Shown: positions 27,259 to 36,206 of the stretch, one piece after another
How the letters are laid out: each line of letters begins with the position of its first letter
Position numbering within the stretch: the stretch's first letter is position 1
Source: a bacterium
GTDB taxonomy: Bacteria > Oederibacteriota > Muellerivitia > Muellerivitales > Muellerivitaceae
Assembly (NCBI GenBank): GCA_035549195.1
Contig: DASZRK010000015.1
Coordinates: forward strand, 1-64,000
Direction of reading: 5' to 3'
DNA length: 64,000 nucleotides
Program-made: the position numbers and the translations under genes
Notes under the pieces: generated by a model
What the model saw: only the letters and a program-made list of their open reading frames with translations
What the model was told of the DNA's origin: nothing
Database searches by the model: none

Positions 27259-27307
27259 CCTTCTTCTTGATGGCCTTTCGGCCCAGGAGGATATGGACCG
27301 CCAGGAG
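27259..27307. repeat. Diverged 49-bp repeat, copy after katG
   Basis: Partner of the repeat at 24155-24203 (35 of 49 positions identical by eye). Here it lies directly before the antiporter-tail fragment, whereas in the first copy it follows the antiporter end. Confidence 0.5.
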
Positions 27308-27432
27308 CGGGGGATATCGTGGTATTGGTGGGGACCTACGAGTTGGTCTTCCTGGCCAAGGGCCTGCTCCGCAACCCCAGCGGGTCCGTGGCCGCCAAAG
27401 CGGCCAGCTTGTCTCCGCCGAAAGTTCCTTAG
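27308..27432 (+). pseudogene. Remnant of a second CPA2 antiporter gene (C-terminal tail only)
   Basis: This frame reads GDIVVLVGTYELVFLAKGLL and then RNPSGSVAAKAA, ending in TAG at 27430. It is a close match to the last ~40 residues of the antiporter ending at 24184 (GDNLVLVGSQEAVFLAKGLL, RNPTGSVAVKAS). There is no start codon or upstream domain, so it is a truncated duplicate. Its stop overlaps the end of the convergent PepSY gene by 4 bp. Confidence 0.8.
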
Positions 27433-28568
27433 GAAGAACGCCAACGCCGCCAGGCCATGGCCAGTCCGGTCCAGACCATCCAGACCGTCCCTAAGGCCGC
27501 GAAAGCTGTCAGGGTCTGTCCGGGAAAACCGAGAGCCTCCCCGATGTGGAGGGGTTTCATCAAACCCCTCAGCTTCCGGCCCGCCTTTTGTTCGGCGTAA
27601 GGTTCCCACTTGGCCACTGCGGCCGTATCCGGTTCCAGGCTCAGGACCGAACGGCGGTAGGGGGAATCGCCCTCCTGGATGAAGGACATGACCTTATCGC
27701 CTTCCTTGCGCGGCAGGCGCAGGCTAATGGCCCGCCAACCCGGGGACTGGATCTTTGCCGCGGTCGCCCAGGCGTCCCATCCGGCGGCTTGGGCCCCTTT
27801 GTCCCGCCGGATCCGCGATGGACGATGGTCTTCTTTGCGGACTTCCGCTCCCGGCCCTTTCCCTTCCGTCGTCGGCAGCATCGCTTGACGATGGGGCGGA
27901 GGGGCGTCCCCTGTCAGGCGGTAAAGCAGGTCATTGGCCCAGTCATAGGACATCACCACGCCGGTACCGGTAATGACGACCAGGATCCAGGAGATCCAGA
28001 ACCCCAAGACGTTATGTTGGTTCCAGTCCCGGGCCTTGGCCGTGAGGCCCGGCTTGAACTTCAGGACCGCTTTGCCCGATCGGGGCCACCAAAGATAAAG
28101 CCCGCTCAGGACCATGAAAAGGAAGACCAGGTTGACGGCCGCCTTGAACTGGTGGGCCCTCTCCTTGGCCGGACCCTCGGTCATCCCGAACCACCGGTGC
28201 AGTCCTTCCACGGTCCGGAAGAACGAACGGACGACCGGCGCACCAGGCCCCAACACCTTTCCCGTATAGGGATCGACATAAACGACCTCATCCTTTCCCA
28301 GGTTGAAGAGAACAGCCGACCGTGAGTCGCTCGAAAGGGTCAACCCCGACACATTGGCCTCTTTTCCTTCCGTGGCCTTAGCGGCCAATAGGTCGAGGGA
28401 CAAGCGGGCGACCCCTGGCAGGGTCTCGACCCGCGACTGGCCCCGTTCCGTGAAGTCCGTCACCTGTTGCCGGAAAGTCAATAAGAACCCGGTGGCGGCG
28501 ATCCAGGCGACCAACAACCCGGCCGTCACCCCCAAGGACAAATGGACCCAGAACAGGATCGGTCTCAT
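27429..28568 (-). CDS. PepSY-associated TM protein (siderophore/iron reductase type)
   Basis: 379 aa, four TM helices. TM1 is [22 protein letters not shown]; the conserved His/Arg motifs include [10 protein letters not shown] before TM2, [12 protein letters not shown] before TM3 and [14 protein letters not shown] before TM4, as in PepSY_TM/PiuB proteins. A PepSY-like periplasmic stretch follows TM1 ([15 protein letters not shown]). Relatives accompany siderophore receptors and are thought to reduce ferric siderophores using haem. ATG 28568 overlaps the piuC stop (ATGA), ending the iron operon. Confidence 0.88.
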   Translation of the reverse strand: MRPILFWVHLSLGVTAGLLVAWIAATGFLLTFRQQVTDFTERGQSRVETLPGVARLSLDLLAAKATEGKEANVSGLTLSSDSRSAVLFNLGKDEVVYVDPYTGKVLGPGAPVVRSFFRTVEGLHRWFGMTEGPAKERAHQFKAAVNLVFLFMVLSGLYLWWPRSGKAVLKFKPGLTAKARDWNQHNVLGFWISWILVVITGTGVVMSYDWANDLLYRLTGDAPPPHRQAMLPTTEGKGPGAEVRKEDHRPSRIRRDKGAQAAGWDAWATAAKIQSPGWRAISLRLPRKEGDKVMSFIQEGDSPYRRSVLSLEPDTAAVAKWEPYAEQKAGRKLRGLMKPLHIGEALGFPGQTLTAFAALGTVWMVWTGLAMAWRRWRSS

Positions 28569-29245
28569 AACTCGGCCCACTTGCGCACCAGATTGTGGTA
28601 AACGCCCGTCAATTGAATGGCCCCGGCACTCCCAGGATTTTCCCGGTGGACGCCCTGGATAGCCCGGTCCAAGTCGAACAAGAGGGTCCTCTCCCCATCA
28701 TCCTTCACCATGCTTTGGACCCAAAAGAAAGAGGCGATCCGGGCTCCCCGCGTCACGGGCTTGACCTGGTGCAGGCTGGTGGCTGGATAGAGGATCAAGT
28801 GCCCTGCCGGAAGCTTGATGGCATGGGCCCCATAAGTATCTTCCACCAGAAGTTCACCCCCGTCGTAATCGCCTGGTTCGCTCAGGAAAAGCGTACAGGA
28901 GACATCGGTACGCAGCCGATGTGGGGTCCCCGGGACCTGACGAATGGCGTTGTCTACATGGATCCCGAAGGACTGCCCACCCTCGTAGCGGTTGAAAAGC
29001 GGCGGGAAAACGTGCCGGGGCAGGGCCGCCGAAGTGAAGAGCGGATTCTGCGCCAAAGCCTTCAGGATGATCTCTCCGGCCTCCTGGACCGCCGGATTGT
29101 CTTGGAGCGCCTGTTGGTTGTCCTTGGCCAAGGCCGACTGATACCCGGCGGTCACCTTGCCGTCGGCCCATTCGGCCTTGTCCAGCAGGCCACGGACTTT
29201 CGCCAGTTCTTCCGCGTCCAAAACACCCTGAATTTGGAGCAACAT
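28565..29245 (-). CDS. piuC: PKHD-type Fe(II)/2-oxoglutarate hydroxylase PiuC/YbiX
   Basis: 226 aa. The 2OG-dioxygenase triad is H96-x-D98 and H159 ([12 protein letters not shown]), with R167 as the 2-oxoglutarate anchor. Length and sequence ([38 protein letters not shown]) match YbiX/PiuC, regularly found beside Fiu/PiuA receptors and Fur-regulated. Its true substrate is unsettled in the family. GGGAGG precedes the ATG, 10 bp after the receptor stop. Confidence 0.94.
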   Translation of the reverse strand: MLLQIQGVLDAEELAKVRGLLDKAEWADGKVTAGYQSALAKDNQQALQDNPAVQEAGEIILKALAQNPLFTSAALPRHVFPPLFNRYEGGQSFGIHVDNAIRQVPGTPHRLRTDVSCTLFLSEPGDYDGGELLVEDTYGAHAIKLPAGHLILYPATSLHQVKPVTRGARIASFFWVQSMVKDDGERTLLFDLDRAIQGVHRENPGSAGAIQLTGVYHNLVRKWAEL

Positions 29246-29255
29246 GCTTGCCTCC

Positions 29256-31766
29256 CTAGAACCTGTAACTCGTGGTCAGGACACCCGAGCGCCGGGTTCC
29301 CTCCACCCAGAAACCACCCTGGGTCCAATAGAGCGTGTCGCCCAGATTGTAGAGGTTCAACTGGACGTCCATTTCCTTCGTCAGGGGATAGGACAGCATC
29401 CCGTTGAACACCAGGTAAGAGGGCAGCATGACCGGGACCGCGTCGGTGCGGATCGGCCATCCGCTGGAATAAGCCGCTCCCAACCCGACCTGGAGATGGA
29501 AGGGAAGTTCATAGGTTCCCCATAAGTTGACCGAATCCTCGGCCACCCCGCCTAATTTCCATCCAGCCTGGTTGGTGACGGACCCGCTGGCTGTACCTGT
29601 CCCGCTTAAAACCTGTCCGTTGAGGTACGTGTAACCGGCATAAAGGTTGAGGTATTCCACCGGAGACCCTTGGAAACCCACGCTGGCGCCATCCACCCGC
29701 TGGTTGCCGCCGTTGACCTGGGGCCCCGAGGGGTCATCGGGATTCGTCTCCAAGGCGTTCAGCATGTCGGTGCGGAAGACAGCCGCCGTGGCCGTCAGCT
29801 TCCCCGAGAACAGGTTCCACTTGGTCCCCATCTCATAGGAAAGGCTTTCCTGGGCCTGCGCGTTGGCTACCCGATTGATCGTGCTATAGGCCCCTCCCAC
29901 GGCGGCCAGGCCTTGCGTGCTGGGCAGGTAGGAATCCCCTACCGAGGCGTAAAGGGTCCCGTTCTCCTCGGGCTTGTAGATCACCCCGGCGTGCCAACTC
30001 CACATCCCCTGGGAGGCGATGGGCACCACTGGGTTGTATTGCCACCCACCGGCGGTCGTGACCGCCCCGTCCAGGATGTTGTTCGGCTCGTAATAATCGT
30101 AACGGACGCCTCCCGTCACCTGCCACTGCTTGTCCAACTTGATGGTATCCAGGGCGTAAGCCGCCAGGTCGTCAGCTTCCATTCGGACGGTATTGGGTGA
30201 AAGGGTCACTGGCCCCGCGTAGGCATCGTTGGGATCCGGGCTACCGGTGATGGGCACGACCGGATCGACGAACTTCCAGTTGGGGCCCCCTCCTGCGTAA
30301 TGGCCGAAGCTGGAGTACTGGTGGGCGTATTCAACGCCCCCGACCGCCGTATGCCCCAGTCCGGCCGTGTCGAATTTGGCCGTCAAGTCCAGTTGTTCAT
30401 CCAGGGTCTGGTCGTCGGTCAGGTGGGTCTTGGTGCTTCGCACACCGTTGATGGGCGTATAGACCTCCACATCGGTGACGATGCGGTCCACGTAGGCATC
30501 CACATAGGACAACTGGTCCCTGAGGTCCAGCGCTGGCGATAATTTCTGCTCCCAGCGCACCCAGCCGCTGTTGACCGTCACCCGTTCGTGGTCCAGCCCC
30601 AAAAGACCATAATAAAGGGACGGATCCTCGGGCCCCGGGGGCGCGAACCGATTGGTTCCGCCGAAACTGGGCACACCGTAGTCGGGGGTATTGTCCTGCC
30701 GCAGGCTGTAGTAGTCGAAGGTCAGCTTGGTGTCCTGGCCCAACTTGAAGGAAAGGGAGGGCGCTAAGCCCCAGGCCTTGTTCTCGATATATTGGCGGCC
30801 GGCCACACCCGAGTCCTGCTGCATGACGTTCAACCGCAAGCCCGCCTCCTCTAACCCCGCCACATTCAAGGGCTGGTTGACGTCTGCGGTTCCACGTTTG
30901 ACGCCCGTCAAGACCCCGCCGTTGGCGGTCCCCGCGCTCAAGGAAACACTCGCGAAGGGTTTGGAGGCGTCAGGGTCCTTGCTGACGACGTTGATGGTCC
31001 CACCGGTGGAGCCCCGGCCCGAATAGGACGAACTCGGACCCTGACTTACCTCCACATGGTCCACATCGAAGGTATCTCGGGTATAGTTCCCCGTGTCCCG
31101 GGTACCGTCGATGTACATGTCATCCTTCGCGCTGAAACCCCGGATATTGAAGCTGTCACCCGCCGGGGTCCCGCCTTCCCCGGCGTTCAAGGTAATGCCC
31201 GGAACATTCTGGAGGGCCTGGGCCAAGTTGGAACTTCCTTGGTCGCTCAGGAGGGCCTGGGGAACGATGGAAAGGGTCTGGGGAACGTCGATCAGCGGTC
31301 CCCCGTATTTGGGGGACGAAGCGGACTTGACCTGGTAATCCTTCTCCGAGCGCCCGATGACGGTGACCAAGGGCATGGAAGCGGCATCGCCGTCCATTTC
31401 GCCTCCCTCGCCCGCTGCCAGGGTCGTAGCCTCGACCGTGTTCGCCCTCGCCTCAACCACCGGTGTAGCCGCGCCTTTCTTCGAAGAAGCGGCCATGGCC
31501 TTGAGGGGTACCACCGTCAGGTAGCCCACCATGAAAGACCGCAAAACCCAGCGCTTCAAGAGGATCGCCGTTCGGGAAGCGTCAGCCAGGACCCGGACCA
31601 CCTTTCGGAATGCCTCGGCCAAGTCCGCGGGGGCCGACAAGGCCGTCGTGGGTGCACCCATCCGGGACTCGCCTTCCAAAAGGGCCATCCGCAAGGAAAA
31701 AGGCGGCCTTTCCGGCACGTTCCATCCCCCGCTCATCTCGTTCTTGCTCCCCAATATCGTTTCCAT
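29256..31766 (-). CDS. TonB-dependent catecholate siderophore receptor (Fiu/PiuA-like)
   Basis: 836 aa outer-membrane receptor. ATG 31766 has GGGAGA upstream. The plug domain contains the TonB-box region ([20 protein letters not shown]), the family stretch [18 protein letters not shown] and [18 protein letters not shown]; the 22-strand barrel ends with the canonical C-terminal Phe (TTSYRF). It would import a ferric catecholate using ExbBD-TonB. The N-terminus is odd: about 75 polar residues precede the hydrophobic signal-like segment ([17 protein letters not shown]), far longer than a normal signal peptide; possibly an extended signal or a wrong start (in-frame Mets lie nearer). Confidence 0.93.
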   Translation of the reverse strand: METILGSKNEMSGGWNVPERPPFSLRMALLEGESRMGAPTTALSAPADLAEAFRKVVRVLADASRTAILLKRWVLRSFMVGYLTVVPLKAMAASSKKGAATPVVEARANTVEATTLAAGEGGEMDGDAASMPLVTVIGRSEKDYQVKSASSPKYGGPLIDVPQTLSIVPQALLSDQGSSNLAQALQNVPGITLNAGEGGTPAGDSFNIRGFSAKDDMYIDGTRDTGNYTRDTFDVDHVEVSQGPSSSYSGRGSTGGTINVVSKDPDASKPFASVSLSAGTANGGVLTGVKRGTADVNQPLNVAGLEEAGLRLNVMQQDSGVAGRQYIENKAWGLAPSLSFKLGQDTKLTFDYYSLRQDNTPDYGVPSFGGTNRFAPPGPEDPSLYYGLLGLDHERVTVNSGWVRWEQKLSPALDLRDQLSYVDAYVDRIVTDVEVYTPINGVRSTKTHLTDDQTLDEQLDLTAKFDTAGLGHTAVGGVEYAHQYSSFGHYAGGGPNWKFVDPVVPITGSPDPNDAYAGPVTLSPNTVRMEADDLAAYALDTIKLDKQWQVTGGVRYDYYEPNNILDGAVTTAGGWQYNPVVPIASQGMWSWHAGVIYKPEENGTLYASVGDSYLPSTQGLAAVGGAYSTINRVANAQAQESLSYEMGTKWNLFSGKLTATAAVFRTDMLNALETNPDDPSGPQVNGGNQRVDGASVGFQGSPVEYLNLYAGYTYLNGQVLSGTGTASGSVTNQAGWKLGGVAEDSVNLWGTYELPFHLQVGLGAAYSSGWPIRTDAVPVMLPSYLVFNGMLSYPLTKEMDVQLNLYNLGDTLYWTQGGFWVEGTRRSGVLTTSYRF

Positions 31767-31855
31767 GTTCTCTCCCGAGCTAAATGAATTGATGTTCAGC
31801 TGGGTCATTTGTTTCGCCCATCCCTAGCTCCATCAAGGGCGTCCATCCACCGGCC

Positions 31856-32101
31856 TCAACAAGTTGGTTTGAAATCTTCCCAGGATTTTTCACCGGTCAG
31901 TCTTCCCAATATCTCGGTAAGGGCAGGACGTCCTGCCGCACGGTCTTCGGGTACTGACCGGAATATCTTTTGCAGATCGGCCAGGTCCCGTGAGGAAAGC
32001 AGGAGCACTTTGTCCCGTACCCGCAGGGCCGAGCGACCGCACGTACAACGGGCCAACCCACACCCTCCCGCTTGGAGTTCCATGTCCGTTCGATGACCCA
32101 T
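31856..32101 (-). CDS. Small Cys-rich protein in the iron operon, 81 aa
   Basis: 81 aa, ATG 32101 with GGGGG about 7 nt upstream. The N-terminus has GGCGLARCTCGRS (Cx4CxC) and the last residue is also Cys; the rest is a charged helical region (DLADLQKIFRSVPEDR... ILGRLTGEKSWEDF). The cysteines could hold an Fe-S cluster or Zn. It lies 28 bp after tonB and 89 bp before the receptor, in the same direction, so it belongs to the operon. I recognise no family. Confidence 0.6.
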   Translation of the reverse strand: MGHRTDMELQAGGCGLARCTCGRSALRVRDKVLLLSSRDLADLQKIFRSVPEDRAAGRPALTEILGRLTGEKSWEDFKPTC

Positions 32102-32129
32102 TTCGTTCCCCCTCGACCTTGAATTCGCC

Positions 32130-32717
32130 CTAGCGGGCGTCCTGCAACCGGAAAAGGACCGGCACCCTTACCGTATTGGCCACCGCCATGCCCATCATCC
32201 TGGCCGGTTTGAATTCCCATCCCGATACCGTCCTTTGGGCTGAGTCATCCAGCAAGGGAAACCCCGAACTCCGGAGCACCGCCACCGACAACACTTTCCC
32301 ATCCGCCCCCACCTCGACCCGAAGGAGGACTTTCCCCTCTTGTTTCCGCTCCCGGGCCTCCTGTGGATAGGGCGGCGGGGGATTCCGGTAATAGGACGGA
32401 ACCTCCAGTGCGCCGCCCGAAGCCGTACCGCCTGTACCGGGCGGAACTACCGGGGTCGGGACCGGTTTCAATTTTTTCACGGCTTCCGCGGGGGCTTCCG
32501 GATCGTCCTCAAGATCCACCATCTCTTCCTGGGGCGGTTGGACCCTGGGTTTCCCCCCGGTCATGGCCATCGCGCCCGCCATCCCGTACTCGGCCTGGGT
32601 GGCCATGACCATCCCACCCCCAAGGAAGATCAACGCGTGCAGACCGAAGGCCAAAAGGGCGCTGACCTTCCAGCGCCAGGGGCTCGCCATCCTGTTCAAG
32701 TATTCGCGCAAACCCAT
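32130..32717 (-). CDS. tonB: TonB energy transducer
   Basis: 195 aa. One N-terminal TM anchor (VSALLAFGLHALIFLGGGMV) with a His in it as in TonB, a Pro-rich periplasmic spacer (KPVPTPVVPPGTGG), and the TonB C-terminal domain with YPQEARERKQEGKVLLRVEV and GWEFKPAR...V. GAGG is placed before ATG 32717, 7 bp after exbD. It carries proton-motive-force energy from ExbBD to the receptor encoded downstream. The spacer is short, so the protein may need to approach the outer membrane closely. Confidence 0.93.
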   Translation of the reverse strand: MGLREYLNRMASPWRWKVSALLAFGLHALIFLGGGMVMATQAEYGMAGAMAMTGGKPRVQPPQEEMVDLEDDPEAPAEAVKKLKPVPTPVVPPGTGGTASGGALEVPSYYRNPPPPYPQEARERKQEGKVLLRVEVGADGKVLSVAVLRSSGFPLLDDSAQRTVSGWEFKPARMMGMAVANTVRVPVLFRLQDAR

Positions 32718-32724
32718 GGATGCC

Positions 32725-33135
32725 TCACTTCCCGGCCTGGGTGGTCCGAAGAGCGGTGTGCTTGAGCCCCGCCCGCCGGGCCGCGTCCAAGACCTGGACC
32801 ACCAGGCCGAAGTCGGCCTTCTTGTCCCCGTGGATGATGACCTTGGCCTCGCTGTCAAGGGCCGCCAAATCCTTGAATTTGGGAGGAAGGGCCTCGGGGG
32901 AAATCTCCTGCTTGTCCCAATAGATCTTTCCATCCGTGGTGACGGAAACGGCCGCCTTGGGTTTTCCCTGATCCGTCTTGGACGAATGCGCCGCAGGGAG
33001 GTTCACCGGGATCGAGAGGTTCTTGATCATGGAAAGAGAGACCATGATGAAGGTGGCCAGGAGGAAGAACATGATGTCGATCAAAGGGATGATCTCGATG
33101 CGGGGCTTGGGGCGGGCCGGGGCAATGATGCGCAT
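32725..33135 (-). CDS. exbD: Biopolymer transport protein ExbD
   Basis: 136 aa. A short cytosolic N-terminus leads to a single TM helix with the essential Asp (IPLIDIMFFLLATFIMVSL), then a periplasmic domain with FGLVVQVLDAARRAGLKHTALRT at the end. It starts 1 bp after exbB. With ExbB it forms the proton channel that drives TonB. Confidence 0.95.
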   Translation of the reverse strand: MRIIAPARPKPRIEIIPLIDIMFFLLATFIMVSLSMIKNLSIPVNLPAAHSSKTDQGKPKAAVSVTTDGKIYWDKQEISPEALPPKFKDLAALDSEAKVIIHGDKKADFGLVVQVLDAARRAGLKHTALRTTQAGK

Positions 33136-33136
33136 T

Positions 33137-33739
33137 TCAGTCCCTAACCTGGCGCAACAGAAGCTCCATCTGGGTACCTGTATCTTCCAGTTCCTTACGG
33201 GCCGATTCGGACCGTGCGTTCAGGTAATTGAAGGGGATCAGGGCCGTCACCGCGATGATCAATCCGAAAGCGGTGGCGATGAGGGCTTCGGCGATGCCAC
33301 CCGTGAGGGCGGTCGGAGCTTGGAGTTCCTGGTCCCCCAAAAGACCGAAGGAATGGATGAGGCCTGTCACCGTCCCCAGGAGACCCAACAAAGGGGCCAG
33401 GGTGATGACCGTATCCAACACGGGCAGTCCCCTGCTGAAACGGGACAATTCCCGGTTGGCGGCCTGCAGGAAAGCATTGGAAAGGGAAACTTCCCGGTGC
33501 TCCAAGGCATACGCCATGGTCCTTGCGGTAAAATCACTGGAACGGCTCCCTACTTCGATGGCCTCCTTGACCTTTTTCTTCTCCAGATGGACGAAAAGGG
33601 CTTCGATATCGGCCGGCCTACGAAGACCTCCCTCCCGGAAGATGAACCAGAACCGCTCGATCACCACCGTTAAAGTGACCATCGAGACGAGGAACAGGGG
33701 CCACATCAAGGGCCCGCCTTTCATGAACAATTGGAACAT
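33137..33739 (-). CDS. exbB: Biopolymer transport protein ExbB (MotA/TolQ/ExbB)
   Basis: 200 aa. Three TM helices: LMWPLFLVSMVTLTVVIERF near the N-terminus, then the paired helices APLLGLLGTVTGLIHSF and AEALIATAFGLIIAVTALIPFN that face the ExbD Asp. ATG 33739 has AAAGGAG about 7 nt upstream; the frame is open further 5' across a terminator-like hairpin and is not used. Third ORF of the iron operon after the hemP gene and hairpin. Confidence 0.95.
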   Translation of the reverse strand: MFQLFMKGGPLMWPLFLVSMVTLTVVIERFWFIFREGGLRRPADIEALFVHLEKKKVKEAIEVGSRSSDFTARTMAYALEHREVSLSNAFLQAANRELSRFSRGLPVLDTVITLAPLLGLLGTVTGLIHSFGLLGDQELQAPTALTGGIAEALIATAFGLIIAVTALIPFNYLNARSESARKELEDTGTQMELLLRQVRD

Positions 33740-33817
33740 CTCTTTCTCCTTTGCCCATTCCAGGGGAAGGCGCAAGGGTCCCCGAAACCCTTTCCCTTCC
33801 CCTGGCGGACTGGAAAT

Positions 33818-33859
33818 AAAAAAAGCCAGGGCGGCACCTTTCGGCGCCTCGTCCTGGCT
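33818..33859 (-). terminator. Terminator/attenuator between hemP and exbB
   Basis: Minus-strand stem AGCCAGG...CCTGGCT (33853-33859 with 33824-33830) enclosing a GC-rich arm, followed by seven T. Located inside the operon, it may give high hemP and lower exbB-tonB expression rather than ending transcription fully. Confidence 0.75.
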
Positions 33860-33891
33860 CGCTGCCTTTTTGAAAGGTGGCTGGCTGGGAA

Positions 33892-34059
33892 TTACTTGGT
33901 CAGGATCAACTTTCCGCTCTTGGTCAACTGCAGGCGGTAACGTTCCGTTCCATGCACGATCCAAAGTTCCGTCTCGCCGGGAGGGATGAGCTCTTCGCTC
34001 TTCACTTCGCGGCGTGAACGCCCCGAAGGGATCGGTTCCAATGGTTCCTGGGGCGGCAT
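33892..34059 (-). CDS. hemP: HemP/HmuP-like small protein
   Basis: 55 aa. The C-terminal half matches the HemP family: SRREVKSEELI...ELWIVHGTERYRLQLTKSGKLILTK, ending in the hallmark GKLILTK. ATG 34059 has AGGAAG 5 nt upstream and gives the family's size; the longer frame is open but crosses the Fur box. HemP proteins are small cytosolic factors of haem/iron uptake loci; in some bacteria HmuP activates the receptor gene. First gene under the Fur box. Confidence 0.85.
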   Translation of the reverse strand: MPPQEPLEPIPSGRSRREVKSEELIPPGETELWIVHGTERYRLQLTKSGKLILTK

Positions 34060-34079
34060 GGGACTTCCTGTTAGTTGAT

Positions 34080-34098
34080 ATTGATAATCATTATCAAT
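34080..34098 (-). promoter_or_regulatory. Fur box upstream of the hemP-exbB-exbD-tonB iron operon
   Basis: ATTGATAATCATTATCAAT is a perfect 19-bp inverted repeat, very close to the Fur consensus GATAATGATAATCATTATC read as hexamers. It lies 21-39 bp before the hemP ATG, where bound Fur-Fe would block transcription. The rightward gene starts 130 bp away and may or may not share it. Confidence 0.9.
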
Positions 34099-34227
34099 AC
34101 TCCCCTTCCTGTCAAGCTTCTTTCCCGGAAAATAACCGGGGGCGAACGACCCCTTTTCGGAGGAAAATGGATTCCCGCGGCCCCGGAGGAGGCCTATCCT
34201 AGGGGCGATCCCCATCAGGAGATACTT

Positions 34228-35019
34228 TTGAGGCCTTCCCGAACCTCCCGGCGTTCCTTGGACGTTTCCTTCCTGGTCCCCGCCCACGGGTGCCCCGAAC
34301 AGTTGGAGGGCAATGTCCCCAGGATCCGTAGATTCTTATCGGACCATTTCCCCAAGTCCTTCGAGATCATCCTGGTCCCCAATCCCGTCCCGGGCGACGG
34401 GGCGACCCTCCGGGCGGCGGAAACCCTGGCCCGTCGTTTCCCCGAGGTCCGGGTCTGCCGGAACGCCGGATCGGCCGGCAAAGGACTGGCCTTGAAGGAA
34501 GGCTTCGCCCTCTCCCGCGGGCGCTGGATCTTCACCACCGACGCCGACCTTCCCTTCGACCTGGACTTTTTCCTTCAGGCCTCCCGTCTCCTGCGGCTCG
34601 GTTTCCACCTGGTCACGGGCAACCGCCGTCTTCCGGCCAGCCGGTTCCGGGTGCCGACCCGGGTGCTCCACATGGTCTATCAGCGGGTGCTCATGGGACT
34701 TCTCTTCAACGCCTTCGTCCGGCTCCTCTTCCCCATCCACACCTCCGACACCCAGGCCGGCATCAAGGCCATGACCCGCGGGACCGCCGTCGAGGTCTTC
34801 CGCCGTCAGGTCTGTCCCCGCTATTCTTACGACATCGAAATGTTCCTCACCGCCCAGGGGACCGGCCGGCGGATCGCCGAATTGCCGGTCGTGCTGAGCC
34901 TGCCCAGTGAAAAATCGACCATCCGCATTTTCCGGTCCGCGGCCGTGGCCCTCTATTGGATATCGCGGATCTGGTTCCTGCATGGGAGGGGACACTATTC
35001 CAGCCTCAAGACGGCCTAA
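34228..35019 (+). CDS. Glycosyltransferase family 2 (dolichyl-phosphate mannose synthase-like)
   Basis: 263 aa, TTG start with AGGAG 6 nt upstream (the open frame extends to 34075 but would read through the Fur box). The fold starts VSFLVPAHGCPEQLEGNVPRI, has the metal-binding DAD motif (D105-A-D107 in FTTDADLPFDLDFF), then VTGNRRLP and the acceptor-side SDTQAGIKAMTRG with YSYDIEMF. This is the DPM1-like GT2 group that transfers sugars to polyprenyl phosphates, at the cytosolic face. Neighbours (methyltransferase, deacetylase fusion, GT-C proteins) suggest envelope-glycan or glycolipid synthesis. It is the active relative of the GT domain at 36207. Confidence 0.85.
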   Translation: MRPSRTSRRSLDVSFLVPAHGCPEQLEGNVPRIRRFLSDHFPKSFEIILVPNPVPGDGATLRAAETLARRFPEVRVCRNAGSAGKGLALKEGFALSRGRWIFTTDADLPFDLDFFLQASRLLRLGFHLVTGNRRLPASRFRVPTRVLHMVYQRVLMGLLFNAFVRLLFPIHTSDTQAGIKAMTRGTAVEVFRRQVCPRYSYDIEMFLTAQGTGRRIAELPVVLSLPSEKSTIRIFRSAAVALYWISRIWFLHGRGHYSSLKTA

Positions 35020-35038
35020 AGGACCGGTCCCAGCCCCC

Positions 35039-35668
35039 ATGGAAGGTCTCCTGCGCCGTTACGCCCACCTTCCCATGGGAACTCGCCTGTTCCTTTGGCT
35101 CCGCTGGCTTTGGACACCCTACGACCGCATGGCGTCCCTGCTGCCCGATCGGGGCCTGGTCCTGGACGGCGGATGCGGCCACGGCCTGCTTTCCCTGACC
35201 TTGGCCCTTGGGTCCTCCCGGCGCCGGGTGGAAGGGCTCGATCATTCGGTCGAAAGGGTCGCCATCGCCCGCCAGGCGGGCCGGGACCTGCCGAACCTTT
35301 CCGTTTCAAAAGGGGACTTCCGAAAGATCCCCCGCCGCGCCTATCAAGGCATCGCCCTGGTGGACGTCCTGCATTACCTTCCTTATGAGGAACAGGAAGC
35401 CTTGATGAAGGACGCTTTCCGTCGCTTGGCGCGGGGCGGCGTATTTTTGTTCCGGGATGTGGACCGACGCCCCGGTTTCTCCTCCCTCTGGAACCGCCTG
35501 CATGAGGGCCTCATGACCGGCCTGGGCTTCACCAAGGCCGGGGGCCTCCACTTCCGTTCAAGGGTCCAATGGGACCAACTGGCCCGCCGGGTGGGGTTCC
35601 AGGTTCGCTCCGAAGCAACGGGGCGTTTCCCTTTCGCGGACGTGCTTTTTTGGTGCCGAAAGCCCTAG
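35039..35668 (+). CDS. SAM-dependent methyltransferase (class I)
   Basis: 209 aa. Motif I is LVLDGGCGHGLLSLTLAL, followed by the acidic loop VEGLDHS, motif IV-like IALVDVLHYLPYEEQEAL and GGVFLFRDVDRRPG. Such enzymes methylate small molecules or lipids. The start is uncertain: ATG 35039 lacks a clear Shine-Dalgarno, and an in-frame ATG at 34982 would overlap the preceding gene. It follows the GT2 gene by 19 bp and is likely co-transcribed; the acceptor is unknown. Confidence 0.8.
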   Translation: MEGLLRRYAHLPMGTRLFLWLRWLWTPYDRMASLLPDRGLVLDGGCGHGLLSLTLALGSSRRRVEGLDHSVERVAIARQAGRDLPNLSVSKGDFRKIPRRAYQGIALVDVLHYLPYEEQEALMKDAFRRLARGGVFLFRDVDRRPGFSSLWNRLHEGLMTGLGFTKAGGLHFRSRVQWDQLARRVGFQVRSEATGRFPFADVLFWCRKP

Positions 35669-35748
35669 TTCCGAACGTCCCGCCTTAAAATGTTTTCCGG
35701 AGTCCTTGTCGGGTCCATAATAGTTCCGTTCCATTCCAGGAAGGTGGC

Positions 35749-36090
35749 ATGCGGCCGACCCAAAGGATTTTGACAACCATCCTATTGTGGATTTTCGCGA
35801 TGGCTTTGCCTTTGCGGCCCATCGCGGTCATCCTCCACAATTGTTATGTTCACGCTGCCCTTCACCCGCATTCATCCCTTCACAGCGTCCCCAAGGGCCG
35901 GACCCCGACATCCTCCTTCGTCAAAAAGGTCCAAAGCCTCAAGAAGATCGCTAAGCGGACCAACCGTTCCCATTACCTGATTCCACCCTCGCAACGGGCA
36001 TTCGTCCGGTCGTTCTTCCGCTCCGGCCCCACCCTTCCCAAGGACCGTCGCCTCCCATCCCAGGAGCTTTTTTCTCCCCTACGCATTTAG
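35749..36090 (+). CDS. Hypothetical exported or membrane protein, 113 aa
   Basis: ATG 35749 with AGGAAGG 6 nt upstream. A hydrophobic N-terminus (ILTTILLWIFAMALPLRPIAVIL) could be a signal anchor; the rest is strongly basic (SFVKKVQSLKKIAKRTNRSH... FFRSGPTLPKDRR) with a His cluster (HAALHPHSSLHS). A terminator follows directly. No family recognised; the positive charge might allow binding to nucleic acid or the envelope. Confidence 0.5.
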   Translation: MRPTQRILTTILLWIFAMALPLRPIAVILHNCYVHAALHPHSSLHSVPKGRTPTSSFVKKVQSLKKIAKRTNRSHYLIPPSQRAFVRSFFRSGPTLPKDRRLPSQELFSPLRI

Positions 36091-36119
36091 TCCTTCCTTC
36101 ATGCCGAAAAGGCCCCCGT

Positions 36120-36149
36120 GGGCCTATCCCTTGAAGGAGCCCTTTTTTT
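36120..36149 (+). terminator. Terminator after the small basic ORF
   Basis: GGGC...GCCC stem with inner CCTT/AAGG pairing (36120-36143, imperfect) followed by seven T. Confidence 0.7.
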
Positions 36150-36206
36150 GTCATCTTTTCCGGCGATAAAAACCCAAGAACCACCCATCGGGTGGAAGGA
36201 CCGTCC

